From Oscillospiraceae bacterium (lineage in GTDB: Bacteria > Bacillota > Clostridia > Oscillospirales > CAG-382), in assembly GCA_015065165.1 (NCBI GenBank), contig SVQU01000015.1:1-39599 (forward strand): DNA of 39,599 nt. Reading direction: 5' to 3'. The position numbers and the translations under genes are program-made. Below, one piece after another: positions 19,643-28,548 of this stretch (the first letter of the stretch is position 1; each line of letters opens with the position of its first letter). The notes beneath the pieces were generated by a model. The model saw only the letters and a program-made list of their open reading frames with translations, had not been told where the DNA came from and searched no databases.

Positions 19643-20993
19643 CATTATTCAAATTGAAATAACCGATATCACCCCCGAAGGCTTCGGCGTGGGCAGAAAT
19701 AACGGCAAGGTTGTTTTTGTTGCCGACACCGCCGTGGGCGATATAATTACGGCAAAGATACTTAAAGAAACCAAAAGCCATTCCTTCGGCAAGGTTTTAG
19801 AAATTCTAACCCCCTCTCCCTGTAGGATAGATTCTAAATGTCCCGTCTCGGCAAAATGCGGCGGCTGTTGTTTTTCGCATATATCCTACGAGGCGGAATT
19901 AAAGCTGAAGCAAAATTTTGTTAAGCAGGCTTTCGCCAGAATAGGCGGAATGGATATTAAGGTTAACGAAACCCGTTTTGATAAATCCGAAGCTTATAGA
20001 AACAAGGTTCAATACCCTTTCGGGCGCGGAGATAGCCAAAAATGTATTTTCGGTTATTACGCCCGTAATTCTCACAGAATTGTTCAGCACGAAAGCTGTC
20101 TTTTGCAGGATTCGGTTTTTACCGAAATTGCATCATTTGTATCGAAAACCGCCGAAAGGCTGTTTATAAAGGCGTATGACGAGGAAAGCGCGAGAGGTGT
20201 TCTCAGACACATAGTTATGCGTAAAAACCGAAAGGGCGAAATTTCGGTTTGCTTTGTGGTTTTCGAAAACCACAAAAAGCTTTCTATACTTGCCGAGGAA
20301 ATAAAAAAAGAATTTCCTCAAATCGTTGGCATACATATAAACCTTAACAAACGCAAGGACAACGTTATTTTCGGGGACGAAACCTTTTGTATCCTTGGTA
20401 GTGAAACACTTACGGACACCCTTTGCGGAAAAATTTTCGAAATCTCTCCCCGCGCGTTCTATCAGGTTAATGCCGAAATGGCAGAACAGCTTTATAACCA
20501 CGCCAAATCCTTAATACACACCGAAAAGGAAGGCAAGGTTATTTTGGATTTATATTGCGGTACGGGTACTATCGGTCTTTGCATCGCAAGTGATAAAGAC
20601 AAGCTTTGCGGTGTGGAAATAATTGCCGATGCCGTTGAAAACGCAAAGAAAAACGCGCTTTTAAACGGCAGAAGCCAAGAAAACACGCTTTTTGTCTGCG
20701 GGGATGCATCGCTGGGCGTGGAGGAATGTAAAAAAACCTTCGGCAAGCCAGACGTTATAATCGTTGACCCACCTCGAAAAGGGCTTGATAAAGCGGTTAT
20801 CGAAACGGTTGCGAAATCAGAGGTTAAGCAGGTAGTTTATATCTCTTGCGACCCTGCAACCCTTGCCCGTGATTGCGGTATTTTCTTCCAATTTGGTTAT
20901 ACCGCCACCGAAGCAACCCCCTTTGATTTGTTCCCCAGAACTGGGCACGTTGAAACTGTTGTTCTTTTGGAACGGACGGATTCGGCGATATAA
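19632..20993 (+). CDS. 23S rRNA (uracil-5-)-methyltransferase, RlmD family (TRAM form)
   Basis: 453 residues, an S-adenosylmethionine-dependent RNA m5U methyltransferase (RlmD/RumA/TrmA). Residues 1-60 are the TRAM RNA-binding domain (IQIEITDITPEGFGVGR). A cysteine cluster C-x5-C-x2-C (CPVSAKCGGC) fits the Fe-S site. The Rossmann part has DLYCGTGTIGL, the VDPPRKG motif, and the catalytic cysteine in YISCDPATLARD. In Gram-positives this family (RlmCD) methylates U747 and U1939 of 23S rRNA. A shorter paralogue lies 2.4 kb downstream. The start overlaps rnfD by 11 nt. Confidence 0.92.
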   Translation: MKNDIIQIEITDITPEGFGVGRNNGKVVFVADTAVGDIITAKILKETKSHSFGKVLEILTPSPCRIDSKCPVSAKCGGCCFSHISYEAELKLKQNFVKQAFARIGGMDIKVNETRFDKSEAYRNKVQYPFGRGDSQKCIFGYYARNSHRIVQHESCLLQDSVFTEIASFVSKTAERLFIKAYDEESARGVLRHIVMRKNRKGEISVCFVVFENHKKLSILAEEIKKEFPQIVGIHINLNKRKDNVIFGDETFCILGSETLTDTLCGKIFEISPRAFYQVNAEMAEQLYNHAKSLIHTEKEGKVILDLYCGTGTIGLCIASDKDKLCGVEIIADAVENAKKNALLNGRSQENTLFVCGDASLGVEECKKTFGKPDVIIVDPPRKGLDKAVIETVAKSEVKQVVYISCDPATLARDCGIFFQFGYTATEATPFDLFPRTGHVETVVLLERTDSAI

Positions 20994-21065
20994 ATTCCTG
21001 TCGGAATTTGCGATATACACAATTTGCGCGCGATATATCTTCGATGGGATATGTCCCTTTGGGAC
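20987..21065 (+). repeat. GATAT-punctuated hairpin mosaic
   Basis: Four GATAT words (20987, 21012, 21032, 21048) separate short symmetric pieces: AATTCC-TGTC-GGAATT (20993-21008), a GCGCGC core (about 21026-21031) and GTCCC-TTT-GGGAC (21053-21065). The first GATAT lies inside the rlmD stop region. The arrangement resembles hairpin-rich intergenic repeats I associate with gut Clostridia, but copy number cannot be judged from one window. It precedes the DUF3048 gene. Confidence 0.5.
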
Positions 21066-21112
21066 GTAAATAACACAAACAATAAATTTTCCATAAAACG
21101 GAGGAAATTGCA

Positions 21113-22318
21113 ATGAAAACAAAAATTCTTGGTTTAGCACTTATCCTATCTATGCTGTTGGCGGCATGCTCGGGGGGCGAGGAATCCTCTATGCCCGAAG
21201 CCGACCAATCCGCAATGGCAGAGGTAAGCGCCGAGGCGTCTAACGAAGAATCGACAGAAAGCAATGTTTCCGAGGAAACCTCCGAGGATGAAAGCGCGGA
21301 AAGCTCTATTGCCGAGGATGAACCCTCTACCGAGCCCGACGCCCCCGCTAACCAGAATCTTTTAACAGGCCTTGCGGACCTTTCGGAAGAAGGAATTGGC
21401 AAACGCCCCGTTGCAATTATGGTTAACAATATTCCCGCCGCAATGCCCCAATACGGTATTGACAAAGCCGACGTGGTTTTTGAAATTCCCGTCGAGGGTT
21501 ATCAAACCCGACTTATGTGCATTTTTGCCGACTATACCAAGATTCCTCAGGTATGCTCGGTTCGTTCCTGCCGTAAATATTTCCCTGCAATTGCTTTAGG
21601 CTTTGATGCAGTTTACGTAAACTGCGGACAAAACAAGGCTATTAACGATTACGTTAATTCTCTCGGTATTACACAATATGACGGCGGCAAAGACAAGAAC
21701 GGCATTTTCGTTCGCGACCAGGAACGCCTTAACGCAGGATATGCCGTAGAGCACACCCTTTATTTCGATGCACCCCGTTTCCCCGAAATTCTCGAAAAGG
21801 ACGGGGTTGATATGAACCTTTCCGAAGACAAAACCGGCACCGCTTTTAAGTTTGCCCCCATGGGTGAAGAAATTACCCCCAACGGCGAAGCTTGTGTTGA
21901 CGTTTTTGTAGACTTCGGCAGCTGCGAGGCAGGCTTTAAATATAACGAAGAAACCAAAACCTATTTTAAAACCTATTGGGACAAAAACGAAAACGGTCTG
22001 CTTCCTCAATGCGACGGCAAAAGCGGAAAGCAGTTTGAATTTAAAAACCTTATAGTTCTTCACAACGATTATGCCCTTGATGACAGCGCGGTTTATGACC
22101 CTGCAAGAAACCGCAAGCACCGTCTTATCGATTGGAAGGGCGGTAAGGATTGCGAGGCTTATTATATCTCCAACGGCGTTAAACAGCAGATTTATTGGGA
22201 AAAAGACAGCGAACAAAGCTATATGAAGTTCTTTGATATGGAGGGCAACGAGCTTGCCATTAACCGCGGTAAAACCTACATTTGCTTTAACGAAATGGAC
22301 GACGTAGAGTTTAAATGA
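21113..22318 (+). CDS. DUF3048 lipoprotein (YerB-like)
   Basis: 401 residues. The signal sequence ends in the lipobox LLAAC (mature cysteine near residue 19), followed by ~65 acidic, Ser/Glu-rich linker residues. The rest has the two DUF3048 domains: LTGLADLSEEGIGKRPVAIMV, RSCRKYFPAIALGFDAVYV and VFVDFGSCEAGFKYNEETK, with the C-terminal YYISNGVKQQIYWEKDSEQ. The family is membrane-anchored on the outer face; YerB of Bacillus is a member, but its role is not settled. A GGAGG site precedes the ATG. Its stop overlaps an alternative start of the acyltransferase. Confidence 0.9.
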   Translation: MKTKILGLALILSMLLAACSGGEESSMPEADQSAMAEVSAEASNEESTESNVSEETSEDESAESSIAEDEPSTEPDAPANQNLLTGLADLSEEGIGKRPVAIMVNNIPAAMPQYGIDKADVVFEIPVEGYQTRLMCIFADYTKIPQVCSVRSCRKYFPAIALGFDAVYVNCGQNKAINDYVNSLGITQYDGGKDKNGIFVRDQERLNAGYAVEHTLYFDAPRFPEILEKDGVDMNLSEDKTGTAFKFAPMGEEITPNGEACVDVFVDFGSCEAGFKYNEETKTYFKTYWDKNENGLLPQCDGKSGKQFEFKNLIVLHNDYALDDSAVYDPARNRKHRLIDWKGGKDCEAYYISNGVKQQIYWEKDSEQSYMKFFDMEGNELAINRGKTYICFNEMDDVEFK

Positions 22319-22356
22319 GCTTTTTCAATAAAGTATTTCAAAAACAAGGAGCCGTT

Positions 22357-23376
22357 ATGACCAGTGATTTAAATTTAAAATCATCCCGTGCATCTTTTCT
22401 TGATATCGCCAAAGGCATCGGCATAATTCTTGTTGTATTGGGGCATACATTTAGCCTACCTCACTTATTGTACCACACGATTTATTCCTTCCATATGCCC
22501 TTGTTCTTTATCATTTCGGGTTACGTTTATAACGAAAATAAATATAACGGCTTTAAGCTTTCTAAAATGCTTGCCCAGCGAGCAAAGCGTTATCTGATTC
22601 CTTATTACATATTTGCAGGAATCAATTTGGTTTTAGCCCTTGGGTTTAACCTTGTTTTCAGGCATACACCCATCACCTTTGCCGCCATAAAAACCTACGT
22701 TTTTGGAACGCTTTATTGTTACGCGGATATACGATATATGCCCAACTGCTCGCCCATTTGGTTTTTGATGACACTTTTCATCGGCGGGATGATATTTTGG
22801 GCAATTATGAAATTCTCATATAAAACCCGCCCTATATGGGCAACCCTGCTTTTGTGTGTAAGCTTTCTGCTTTACTTCTTTGTTGATTTTCGACTTCCCC
22901 TTAACCTCGCCCCCACGGGCGCGGCGGTATTTTTGATGTACGTGGGATATTTAATAAAGCGTTATGACCTATTGAAGCACAGCTGGTTAATACTTTTGTT
23001 TATCGTAGGCTTTATTGCTTCATATTTAAACAAAACCAACGTGGGTATGAACGAGAATACATACGGGAATCCGATTTTGTTTTTAATCGCGGCGGTGTGT
23101 CTTTCCCTGGCTCTTTTAATACTTTGCAGATTGGTTTCGAAATTTAACAACCCTGTAAACGTGTTTTTGAAATGGTTAGGCAGCAATACCTTGCTAATAG
23201 TAGCCTTCAACTATTTTATGCGAGATTTCACCACCGAATTTTATTACTTCATCCCCGTTGTAAGAAACCATATGTTACATTGGACAGTTTCCTTTGTTCT
23301 TACCTTAGCGGGATGTATAGTTTTAATTTTGTTTTGGAATTTTGTCAAATCGAAATTCCAAGCAAATAAAATATAA
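22357..23376 (+). CDS. Acyltransferase family 3 membrane protein
   Basis: 339 residues, about ten membrane segments, of the acyltransferase-3 family (PF01757) that O-acetylates cell-wall or surface sugars. The N-terminus has the family's RASFLDIAKGIGIILVVLGH with the catalytic-type histidine, followed by SFHMPLFFIISGYV and RAKRYLIPYYIF. The ATG at 22357 is chosen for its AAGGAG 5 nt upstream; an in-frame ATG at 22315 overlaps the DUF3048 stop as ATGA but lacks a clear ribosome site, so it remains possible. The substrate is unknown. Confidence 0.85.
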   Translation: MTSDLNLKSSRASFLDIAKGIGIILVVLGHTFSLPHLLYHTIYSFHMPLFFIISGYVYNENKYNGFKLSKMLAQRAKRYLIPYYIFAGINLVLALGFNLVFRHTPITFAAIKTYVFGTLYCYADIRYMPNCSPIWFLMTLFIGGMIFWAIMKFSYKTRPIWATLLLCVSFLLYFFVDFRLPLNLAPTGAAVFLMYVGYLIKRYDLLKHSWLILLFIVGFIASYLNKTNVGMNENTYGNPILFLIAAVCLSLALLILCRLVSKFNNPVNVFLKWLGSNTLLIVAFNYFMRDFTTEFYYFIPVVRNHMLHWTVSFVLTLAGCIVLILFWNFVKSKFQANKI

Positions 23377-23396
23377 TCGAACGGATTTAGTTTATA

Positions 23397-24530
23397 ATGA
23401 TTTGTCAGCTTTACAAAAAGTGCAGCGGTTGTCAGCTGCAAAATATGGAATACGAAGAACAGCTTTCCTTTAAGCAAGCAAAGGTTGTTAAGCTTTTGGG
23501 GCGTTTTTGCCATATCGATGAAATTATCGGTATGGAAAACCCTTTGCACTACCGCAACAAGGTGCAAATGGCGTTTACCCCTTTAAGGGGCAAAACCGTT
23601 TCGGGGGTTTACCAATCGGCGCGCCGCGCGGTTGTACCCACCGACAGTTGCTTTTTGGACAACGAAAAAGCGGACGAAATTATCGTTACCGTTAGAAGAC
23701 TTTGCGAAAAATTTAAGATTTTCCCCGTTGACCTTCGAAGCGGAAAGGGCTTTTTACACCACGTTTTGGTGCGAAACGCATTTTTCGGCAAGGGAATTAT
23801 GGTTGTTTTGGTTACCAACAAGGGGGAATTTCGTTCCTGCAACGCTTTTATAAACGAGCTTTTAAAGGCGCACCCTGAAATAACCACCATTGTCCGCAAT
23901 ATTAACGACAGCGACAAAGGACTTTTCCTTGGAGAAAAGAGCGAAATTCTTTTTGGCGACGGATATATAACCGAAACCCTTTTGGGGCTTGATTTCAGAA
24001 TAAGCCCTAAATCATTCTTTCAGGTAAACCCTGTTCAAACCGAGGTTTTATATAAAAAAGCCATCGAGTTTGCCAACCTTTCGGGCAAGGAAAGGCTTAT
24101 TGACGCCTATTGCGGTACGGGTACTATCGGTTTGATAATGGCAAAACATTCCAAAGAGGTTTTTGGGGTGGAAATAAACAAGGATGCCGTTAGAGATGCT
24201 AAAAAGAACGCAGAAATAAATAATATCGAAAATATCCGTTTCTTCGCCGCCGACGCGGGAGATTTTATGGACGATTTACGCAAAAACGGCGAAAAAGCCG
24301 ACGTTGTTATAACCGACCCTCCCCGCGCAGGGTGTAGCGGTAAATTTTTAAACAGCCTTATTTCCCTCTCCCCCAAGAAAGTAGTTTATATTTCCTGCAA
24401 CCCCGAAACTCTGGCAAGGGATTTGTATACTCTCCGCAAGGGCGGATATAAGGTTAAGAGGATTCAGCCTGTGGATATGTTCCCTTATACTGACCACGTT
24501 GAATCAGTTGTTCTTTTAGAACGGGCATAA
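23397..24530 (+). CDS. RNA m5U methyltransferase, RlmD family (no TRAM)
   Basis: 377 residues, second member of the RlmD/TrmA family in this region. It lacks the N-terminal TRAM domain and starts directly at the cysteine cluster CQLYKKCSGCQLQ. It keeps RISPKSFFQVNPVQTEVLY, DAYCGTGTIGL, the TDPPRAGC motif and the catalytic cysteine in YISCNPETLARD. The two paralogues probably divide the m5U sites (23S U747, U1939 or tRNA U54) between them; which does which cannot be read here. It lies 20 bp behind the acyltransferase gene. Confidence 0.9.
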   Translation: MICQLYKKCSGCQLQNMEYEEQLSFKQAKVVKLLGRFCHIDEIIGMENPLHYRNKVQMAFTPLRGKTVSGVYQSARRAVVPTDSCFLDNEKADEIIVTVRRLCEKFKIFPVDLRSGKGFLHHVLVRNAFFGKGIMVVLVTNKGEFRSCNAFINELLKAHPEITTIVRNINDSDKGLFLGEKSEILFGDGYITETLLGLDFRISPKSFFQVNPVQTEVLYKKAIEFANLSGKERLIDAYCGTGTIGLIMAKHSKEVFGVEINKDAVRDAKKNAEINNIENIRFFAADAGDFMDDLRKNGEKADVVITDPPRAGCSGKFLNSLISLSPKKVVYISCNPETLARDLYTLRKGGYKVKRIQPVDMFPYTDHVESVVLLERA

Positions 24531-24535
24531 AAGTT

Positions 24536-24883
24536 ATGGAGATGAAGCTTAAACCCCACCCCTTTGAAATGATAAAAAGCGGGCAAAAGACCATTGAACT
24601 GCGTTTGCTGGATGAAAAACGGCGGGAAATCAAGGTTGGGGACGAAATTATTTTCACCAACATTGCCACAGGGGAAACACTTAATACAACGGTTGTGAAT
24701 TTACATACTTTTGACAATTTCGAAGAACTTTATAAAACCCTGCCCCTTTTAAAATGCGGATATACAAAAGAAAACGTTGAAAATGCAAGGTACACCGATA
24801 TGGAGCAGTATTATCCGTTAGAAGAACAGAAAAAATACGGTGTTATCGGTATTGAGCTTGAATTGAAAAATAAATACCAATGA
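24536..24883 (+). CDS. ASCH-domain protein
   Basis: A 115-residue ASCH domain protein, a beta-barrel related to PUA that is thought to bind RNA. The signature is KLKPHPFEMIKSGQKTIELR, followed by EIKVGDEIIFTN and a C-terminal KYGVIGIELE strand. It follows the RlmD-type gene by 5 bp and overlaps DUF1294 by 4 nt (ATGA), so it belongs to the same operon. A role linked to RNA is plausible but inferred; the specific ligand is unknown. Confidence 0.85.
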   Translation: MEMKLKPHPFEMIKSGQKTIELRLLDEKRREIKVGDEIIFTNIATGETLNTTVVNLHTFDNFEELYKTLPLLKCGYTKENVENARYTDMEQYYPLEEQKKYGVIGIELELKNKYQ

Positions 24884-25146
24884 AATTAATCATTACATAC
24901 CTTCTTATAATAAACCTTATAACCTTTTTGTTGTTTTTCATCGATAAAAGAAAAGCAATAAAGAAAAAATGGAGAATTCGCGAAAGCGTACTTTTTGGGT
25001 TTTCCGCCCTTGGGGGAAGCTTGGGCGGTTTTGCGGCAATGCAGATTTTCCGCCACAAAACAAAAACCCCGATTTTTAAATTCGGAGTTCCCTTTATAAT
25101 TATTTTGCAAATTGTAATTTCCATATATATTACAAAATCTCTTTGA
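24880..25146 (+). CDS. DUF1294 small membrane protein
   Basis: 88 residues with two hydrophobic helices (ITYLLIINLITFLLFFID and FIIILQIVISIYI) and the DUF1294 core DKRKAIKKKWRIRE-SVL followed by the glycine-rich GGSLGGFAAMQIFRHKT. The family's function is not known. Translation is coupled to the ASCH gene through an ATGA overlap. Confidence 0.85.
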   Translation: MKLIITYLLIINLITFLLFFIDKRKAIKKKWRIRESVLFGFSALGGSLGGFAAMQIFRHKTKTPIFKFGVPFIIILQIVISIYITKSL

Positions 25147-25161
25147 TTGGAGTTTTTAATT

Positions 25162-25650
25162 ATGATTGAAGCAACGGGAAAAACCCTTAATCTTCGCACA
25201 ATGACACAAAAGGAATACCGCGCACTTTGGCGCAAATACGAACCCGAAACGGGGGTTTACACCTATAACGAAGAAGCCGTGGATTTGAAATTCCAACGGG
25301 ATTCGGAAAAAGAAGATTGGCAAAGAACAGCGGGAATATTCACAAAAAGCGACGAGGTTATCGGTGAAATTACGTTTTCGCATATAGTTTTTTCGGAAAA
25401 GCGTTGCGATATCGACCTTCTTATTGCCACCAAATCCCACAGAAACAAGGGGTTGGGGACAGAAACGGTTGCCCTTGCGAAAAAATACGCCAAGGAAGAA
25501 ATGGGCATGACAAGGATTTATGCTGAGGTTTCCTCTAAAAATATAGCGTTGCAACGTGTTTTGCAGAAAAACGGATTTCAGCACACCAAAACGGGCAGAG
25601 GTCTTTTAAAGGACGGCGGAAGCCCTATGACCTTTGTTTGCGTTTTATAA
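25162..25650 (+). CDS. GNAT-family N-acetyltransferase
   Basis: 162 residues of the GNAT fold (RimJ/RimL-like). LNLRTMTQKEYRALWRKYEP is the first strand and helix, CDIDLLIATKSHRNKGLGTETV is motif A with the acetyl-CoA pyrophosphate loop (HRNKGLGT), and ASS-like VSSKNIALQRVLQKNGF is motif B. The ATG at 25162 has TTGGAG 9 nt upstream; a TTG at 25147 overlaps this site and is rejected. The acceptor substrate is not predictable. Confidence 0.85.
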   Translation: MIEATGKTLNLRTMTQKEYRALWRKYEPETGVYTYNEEAVDLKFQRDSEKEDWQRTAGIFTKSDEVIGEITFSHIVFSEKRCDIDLLIATKSHRNKGLGTETVALAKKYAKEEMGMTRIYAEVSSKNIALQRVLQKNGFQHTKTGRGLLKDGGSPMTFVCVL

Positions 25651-25682
25651 AATATAACATAAATTAAGGAGTGTTATCAAAA

Positions 25683-26171
25683 ATGGACGAAAGAAGAAGC
25701 AAAATTAACTATTATTTGGATATTGCCCAAACGGTTACCGAACGAGGCACCTGCCTTCGCCGTAAGTTCGGCGCAATAATCGTTAAGGACGACGTTATTA
25801 TTTCCACAGGCTATGCGGGTGCGCCCAGAGGCAGAAAGAATTGCTGTGATATGAAGTTCTGTCTTAGAGAGAAAATGGCTATCCCCCGCGGTGAAAGATA
25901 TGAGCTTTGCCGTTCGGTTCATGCCGAAGCAAACGCAATTATCTCTGCCCCCAGAGAAAGAATGTTGGGCAGTACCCTTTATCTCGCTTGTATCGATGCA
26001 AAAACAGGCGAGCTTGTTGGCGGTACAACCTGTTGTCAGATGTGCAAGAGAATGGTTATAAACGCAGGAATCGAAAAGGTTATTGTTAGAGATACCAAGG
26101 ACGAATATTCGGTTTATAACGTTAACGATTGGATTGAAAATGACGACAGCCTTGGTCAAATCGGTTATTAA
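25683..26171 (+). CDS. Deoxycytidylate (dCMP) deaminase family protein
   Basis: 162 residues, of the zinc-dependent deaminases that turn dCMP into dUMP for thymidylate synthesis (ComEB-type). The zinc/catalytic motif is CRSVHAEANAI, completed by TTCCQMCKRMV. Additional cysteines in RKNCCDMKFCLREK are usual for this group. The AAGGAG lies 11 nt before the ATG; an upstream GTG (25671) sits too near the site. It stands 32 bp after the GNAT gene in the same direction. Confidence 0.93.
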   Translation: MDERRSKINYYLDIAQTVTERGTCLRRKFGAIIVKDDVIISTGYAGAPRGRKNCCDMKFCLREKMAIPRGERYELCRSVHAEANAIISAPRERMLGSTLYLACIDAKTGELVGGTTCCQMCKRMVINAGIEKVIVRDTKDEYSVYNVNDWIENDDSLGQIGY

Positions 26172-26190
26172 TTTTAGGAATTCTTTATAT

Positions 26191-26874
26191 ATGAAACGAT
26201 TTATTACATTTCTTCTTGTTCTTACCCTTTTGGCATCCTCCTTTGTTTTTTCGGGTTGCCATTTTAGGGGTAAGGACACCGAAGCAGGGTTTTACGACCC
26301 TAACACCAAAACAGAATATGCTTATTGCACCCCTATGAAGCTTTATCCCGTTAACCACGGTGAGGAAGAATATCTTACCATTAACTACGATGACGGCACG
26401 AAAACCGTTTTTTACACCGTAGATTTCGAGGACCCCTTGAAATTTATCTGCTATGAAGACAGCGGTTATTATTTCTTGGCAAGAAACAAGGATATTGAAG
26501 AGCCTTCGGTTTTAGAGTTTAACCCTATTGCCGCTTCTATTTACGGTTCTTCCAACCTTAACTTCCTTGCATCATTTTATGCCGACAACGAATATCTCCC
26601 CGACGAGCTTAAGGAGCACAACCCCACCGAGGACACCTGGCTTTGCCAAATGGTTGCGGAATATATCACCGAGGGTGAAAACGTTTCTGTTCCCGCAAAG
26701 GCAGAGGAATTAGAGGACCTTTATTACATCCGTCTGCTTTCGCAGGACTATCCCGGACTTTATTATTTAATTTCCTTTTTCGGATATAACGGCAGATATT
26801 TCTTAAGAGACAGCTCGATAAACAAAACCGTTTATTGCCCTCGCGACATTGTTGTTAGAATGGTGGGCGAATGA
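26191..26874 (+). CDS. Lipoprotein of unknown function
   Basis: 227 residues. The signal MKRFITFLLVLTLLASSF ends in VFSGC (mature cysteine ~22). The rest is acidic and aromatic with no family I can name: LYPVNHGEEEYLTINYDDG, FICYEDSGYYFLARN and LLSQDYPGLYYLISFFGYNGR are visible features. It follows the dCMP deaminase by 19 bp and overlaps rimI by 4 nt (ATGA), so it is co-translated with the rimI-tsaD pair. No function is proposed. Confidence 0.75.
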   Translation: MKRFITFLLVLTLLASSFVFSGCHFRGKDTEAGFYDPNTKTEYAYCTPMKLYPVNHGEEEYLTINYDDGTKTVFYTVDFEDPLKFICYEDSGYYFLARNKDIEEPSVLEFNPIAASIYGSSNLNFLASFYADNEYLPDELKEHNPTEDTWLCQMVAEYITEGENVSVPAKAEELEDLYYIRLLSQDYPGLYYLISFFGYNGRYFLRDSSINKTVYCPRDIVVRMVGE

Positions 26875-27302
26875 GCGAAACAGTCTATCGCAATATAGAG
26901 CAAGCAGATGCAAAATCTGCCGCAGCGCTCGAAAAGGAATGCTTGGACACCGCTTGGACAGAGGACCAAATTAAAAATCTGCCCCAACAGGCATTTTATA
27001 TGGGTGCGTTTTGTGAAAACACCCTTTGCGGTGTTCTTTCGGCATATTTCGTTGCCGACGAGGTTCAGATCATGAATTTGGCGGTTTCGGATAATTTTCG
27101 CCGAAAGGGTATCGCCTTTGGGTTGATGAGCGAATTATTAACCCAAGCAAAGGAAAAGAATTGCTGTTTTATAACCCTTGAGGTTGCCGAAAACAATATT
27201 GGCGCAATTAAGCTTTATGAAAAATGCGGTTTTTCGGCGGTGGGCAAAAGAAACGGATTTTACGGCGATATTGCGGCAATTATAATGGAAAAATCACTTT
27301 AG
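26871..27302 (+). CDS. rimI: Ribosomal protein S18-alanine N-acetyltransferase-like
   Basis: 143 residues, GNAT fold. Motif A is NLAVSDNFRRKGIAFGLMSELL, motif B EVAENNIGAIKLYEKCGF, both as in RimI, which acetylates the N-terminus of S18 in E. coli. Position directly before tsaD (34 bp gap) is the usual clostridial arrangement (tsaE-tsaB-rimI-tsaD) and supports the name; tsaB and tsaE are not in this window. A lipoprotein stands where tsaB is often found. Confidence 0.87.
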   Translation: MSETVYRNIEQADAKSAAALEKECLDTAWTEDQIKNLPQQAFYMGAFCENTLCGVLSAYFVADEVQIMNLAVSDNFRRKGIAFGLMSELLTQAKEKNCCFITLEVAENNIGAIKLYEKCGFSAVGKRNGFYGDIAAIIMEKSL

Positions 27303-27336
27303 AATTAAATGTAATAAAAATTTTGGAAGTTTGTTT

Positions 27337-28347
27337 ATGAAAATTTTAGGTATAGAATCCTCCTGCGACGAAACCGCGGCGGCGGTTGTTGAGGACGGAC
27401 GAAAGGTTTTATCATCGGTTGTTGCATCACAAATCGATATCCACGCGGTTTACGGCGGTGTTGTTCCCGAAATCGCCTCCCGCGCACACACCGAAGCAAT
27501 TTGCGGTGTGGTTAACAGCGCGCTGGAGCAAGCAGAGGTAACGATTAACGATATCGATGCAATTTCCGTTACCAACGCGCCCGGACTTATCGGCGCGTTG
27601 CTTACGGGCGTTTCCTTTGCCAAGGGCTTGGCATTTTCCACAGGAAAGCCTCTTGTGCCCGTACACCACATTCGCGGCCACGTGGCGGCAAACTATCTTG
27701 TCCACGAAGAACTTAAACCGCCTTTTGTGGCTTTGGTTGTTTCGGGTGGCCATACCTCGCTTATGCGTGTTAACGATTACACCGATTATTCACTTATCGG
27801 CTGTGCCAGGGACGATGCGGCGGGAGAAGCATTTGATAAATGCGCCCGTGTTTTAGGTTTGCCCTATCCCGGCGGCGCGGCAATGGATAAATTGGCAGGT
27901 CTTGGGGACAGCAAAAAATATAAATTCACCGCGGGCAACGTTGACGGCGCGGAATTTGATTTTAGCTTTTCGGGGTTGAAAACCTCGGTTATAAACCTAG
28001 TTCACAGCGAAACCCAGCGCGGTAGAGTTATGGATGAGGAATTTAAAGCCGACGTTGCGGCATCCTTTACAAGTACGCTTATTAAAACCATCACCACCCG
28101 TCTTGAGCTTCTTTTCCAACGCGAGGGCGGTTGTAACATTGTTCTTGCAGGCGGGGTTGCGGCAAATTCCCATTTGCGCAAGGCTGTGGGCGAAACCGCC
28201 GAAAAATACGGCGCGAAGCTTTATTTGCCCCCTCTTAAGCTTTGCGGGGACAACGCGGCGATGATCGCATCCCAAGGTTATTTCGAATTTTTAGATGGTG
28301 TCCGCGGCGGCACAGACCTTAACGCCTACGCCACAAAATCGGTTTGA
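27337..28347 (+). CDS. tsaD: tRNA N6-adenosine threonylcarbamoyltransferase
   Basis: TsaD transfers threonylcarbamoyl to A37 of ANN-decoding tRNAs, together with TsaB and TsaE. The 336-residue product has the ASKHA fold with the metal ligands in HHIRGHVAAN, the start MKILGIESSCDETAAAVV, VSGGHTSL, and the nucleotide loop VLAGGVAANSHLR; all are conserved. The ATG at 27337 is chosen; TTG at 27331 is two codons upstream. It is the last gene of the long plus-strand run and is followed by a terminator. Confidence 0.97.
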   Translation: MKILGIESSCDETAAAVVEDGRKVLSSVVASQIDIHAVYGGVVPEIASRAHTEAICGVVNSALEQAEVTINDIDAISVTNAPGLIGALLTGVSFAKGLAFSTGKPLVPVHHIRGHVAANYLVHEELKPPFVALVVSGGHTSLMRVNDYTDYSLIGCARDDAAGEAFDKCARVLGLPYPGGAAMDKLAGLGDSKKYKFTAGNVDGAEFDFSFSGLKTSVINLVHSETQRGRVMDEEFKADVAASFTSTLIKTITTRLELLFQREGGCNIVLAGGVAANSHLRKAVGETAEKYGAKLYLPPLKLCGDNAAMIASQGYFEFLDGVRGGTDLNAYATKSV

Positions 28348-28359
28348 TTTTACCCCTGT

Positions 28360-28390
28360 TTTCACCCCGAATTTCGGGGTGAAATTTATA
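28360..28390 (+). terminator. Terminator after tsaD
   Basis: TTTCACCCCG (28360-28369) pairs with CGGGGTGAAA (28375-28384) around a 5-nt loop, then TTTATA. It sits 13 bp after the tsaD stop and probably ends the 17.4-28.3 kb transcription run. Confidence 0.75.
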
Positions 28391-28405
28391 CCCTTTTGCC
28401 ACCAT

Positions 28406-28424
28406 CAAAATCACGGTGATTTTG
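28406..28424 (+). repeat. Near-perfect palindrome after the tsaD terminator
   Basis: CAAAATCAC and GTGATTTTG flank a single G, a 9-bp inverted repeat too tight for an RNA hairpin and more like a dimer-binding DNA site, or a cruciform. Nothing in the flanks identifies its partner. Confidence 0.45.
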
Positions 28425-28548
28425 TGGTTTTAACGGTTTTAAAATTCTGCGAAATTAACAAAAATTTCGCCAAAAAAATTTGCATTTTCTACCCTTTTTC
28501 GGTTCGGTGCATAAACACCTTGGGTGTAATGTATATTACATAATGTTG

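Noticed and set aside
26083..26874. Longer start (26083) for the lipoprotein gene
   Set aside because: It would overlap 89 bp of the dCMP deaminase gene and hide the signal peptide that begins at 26191.
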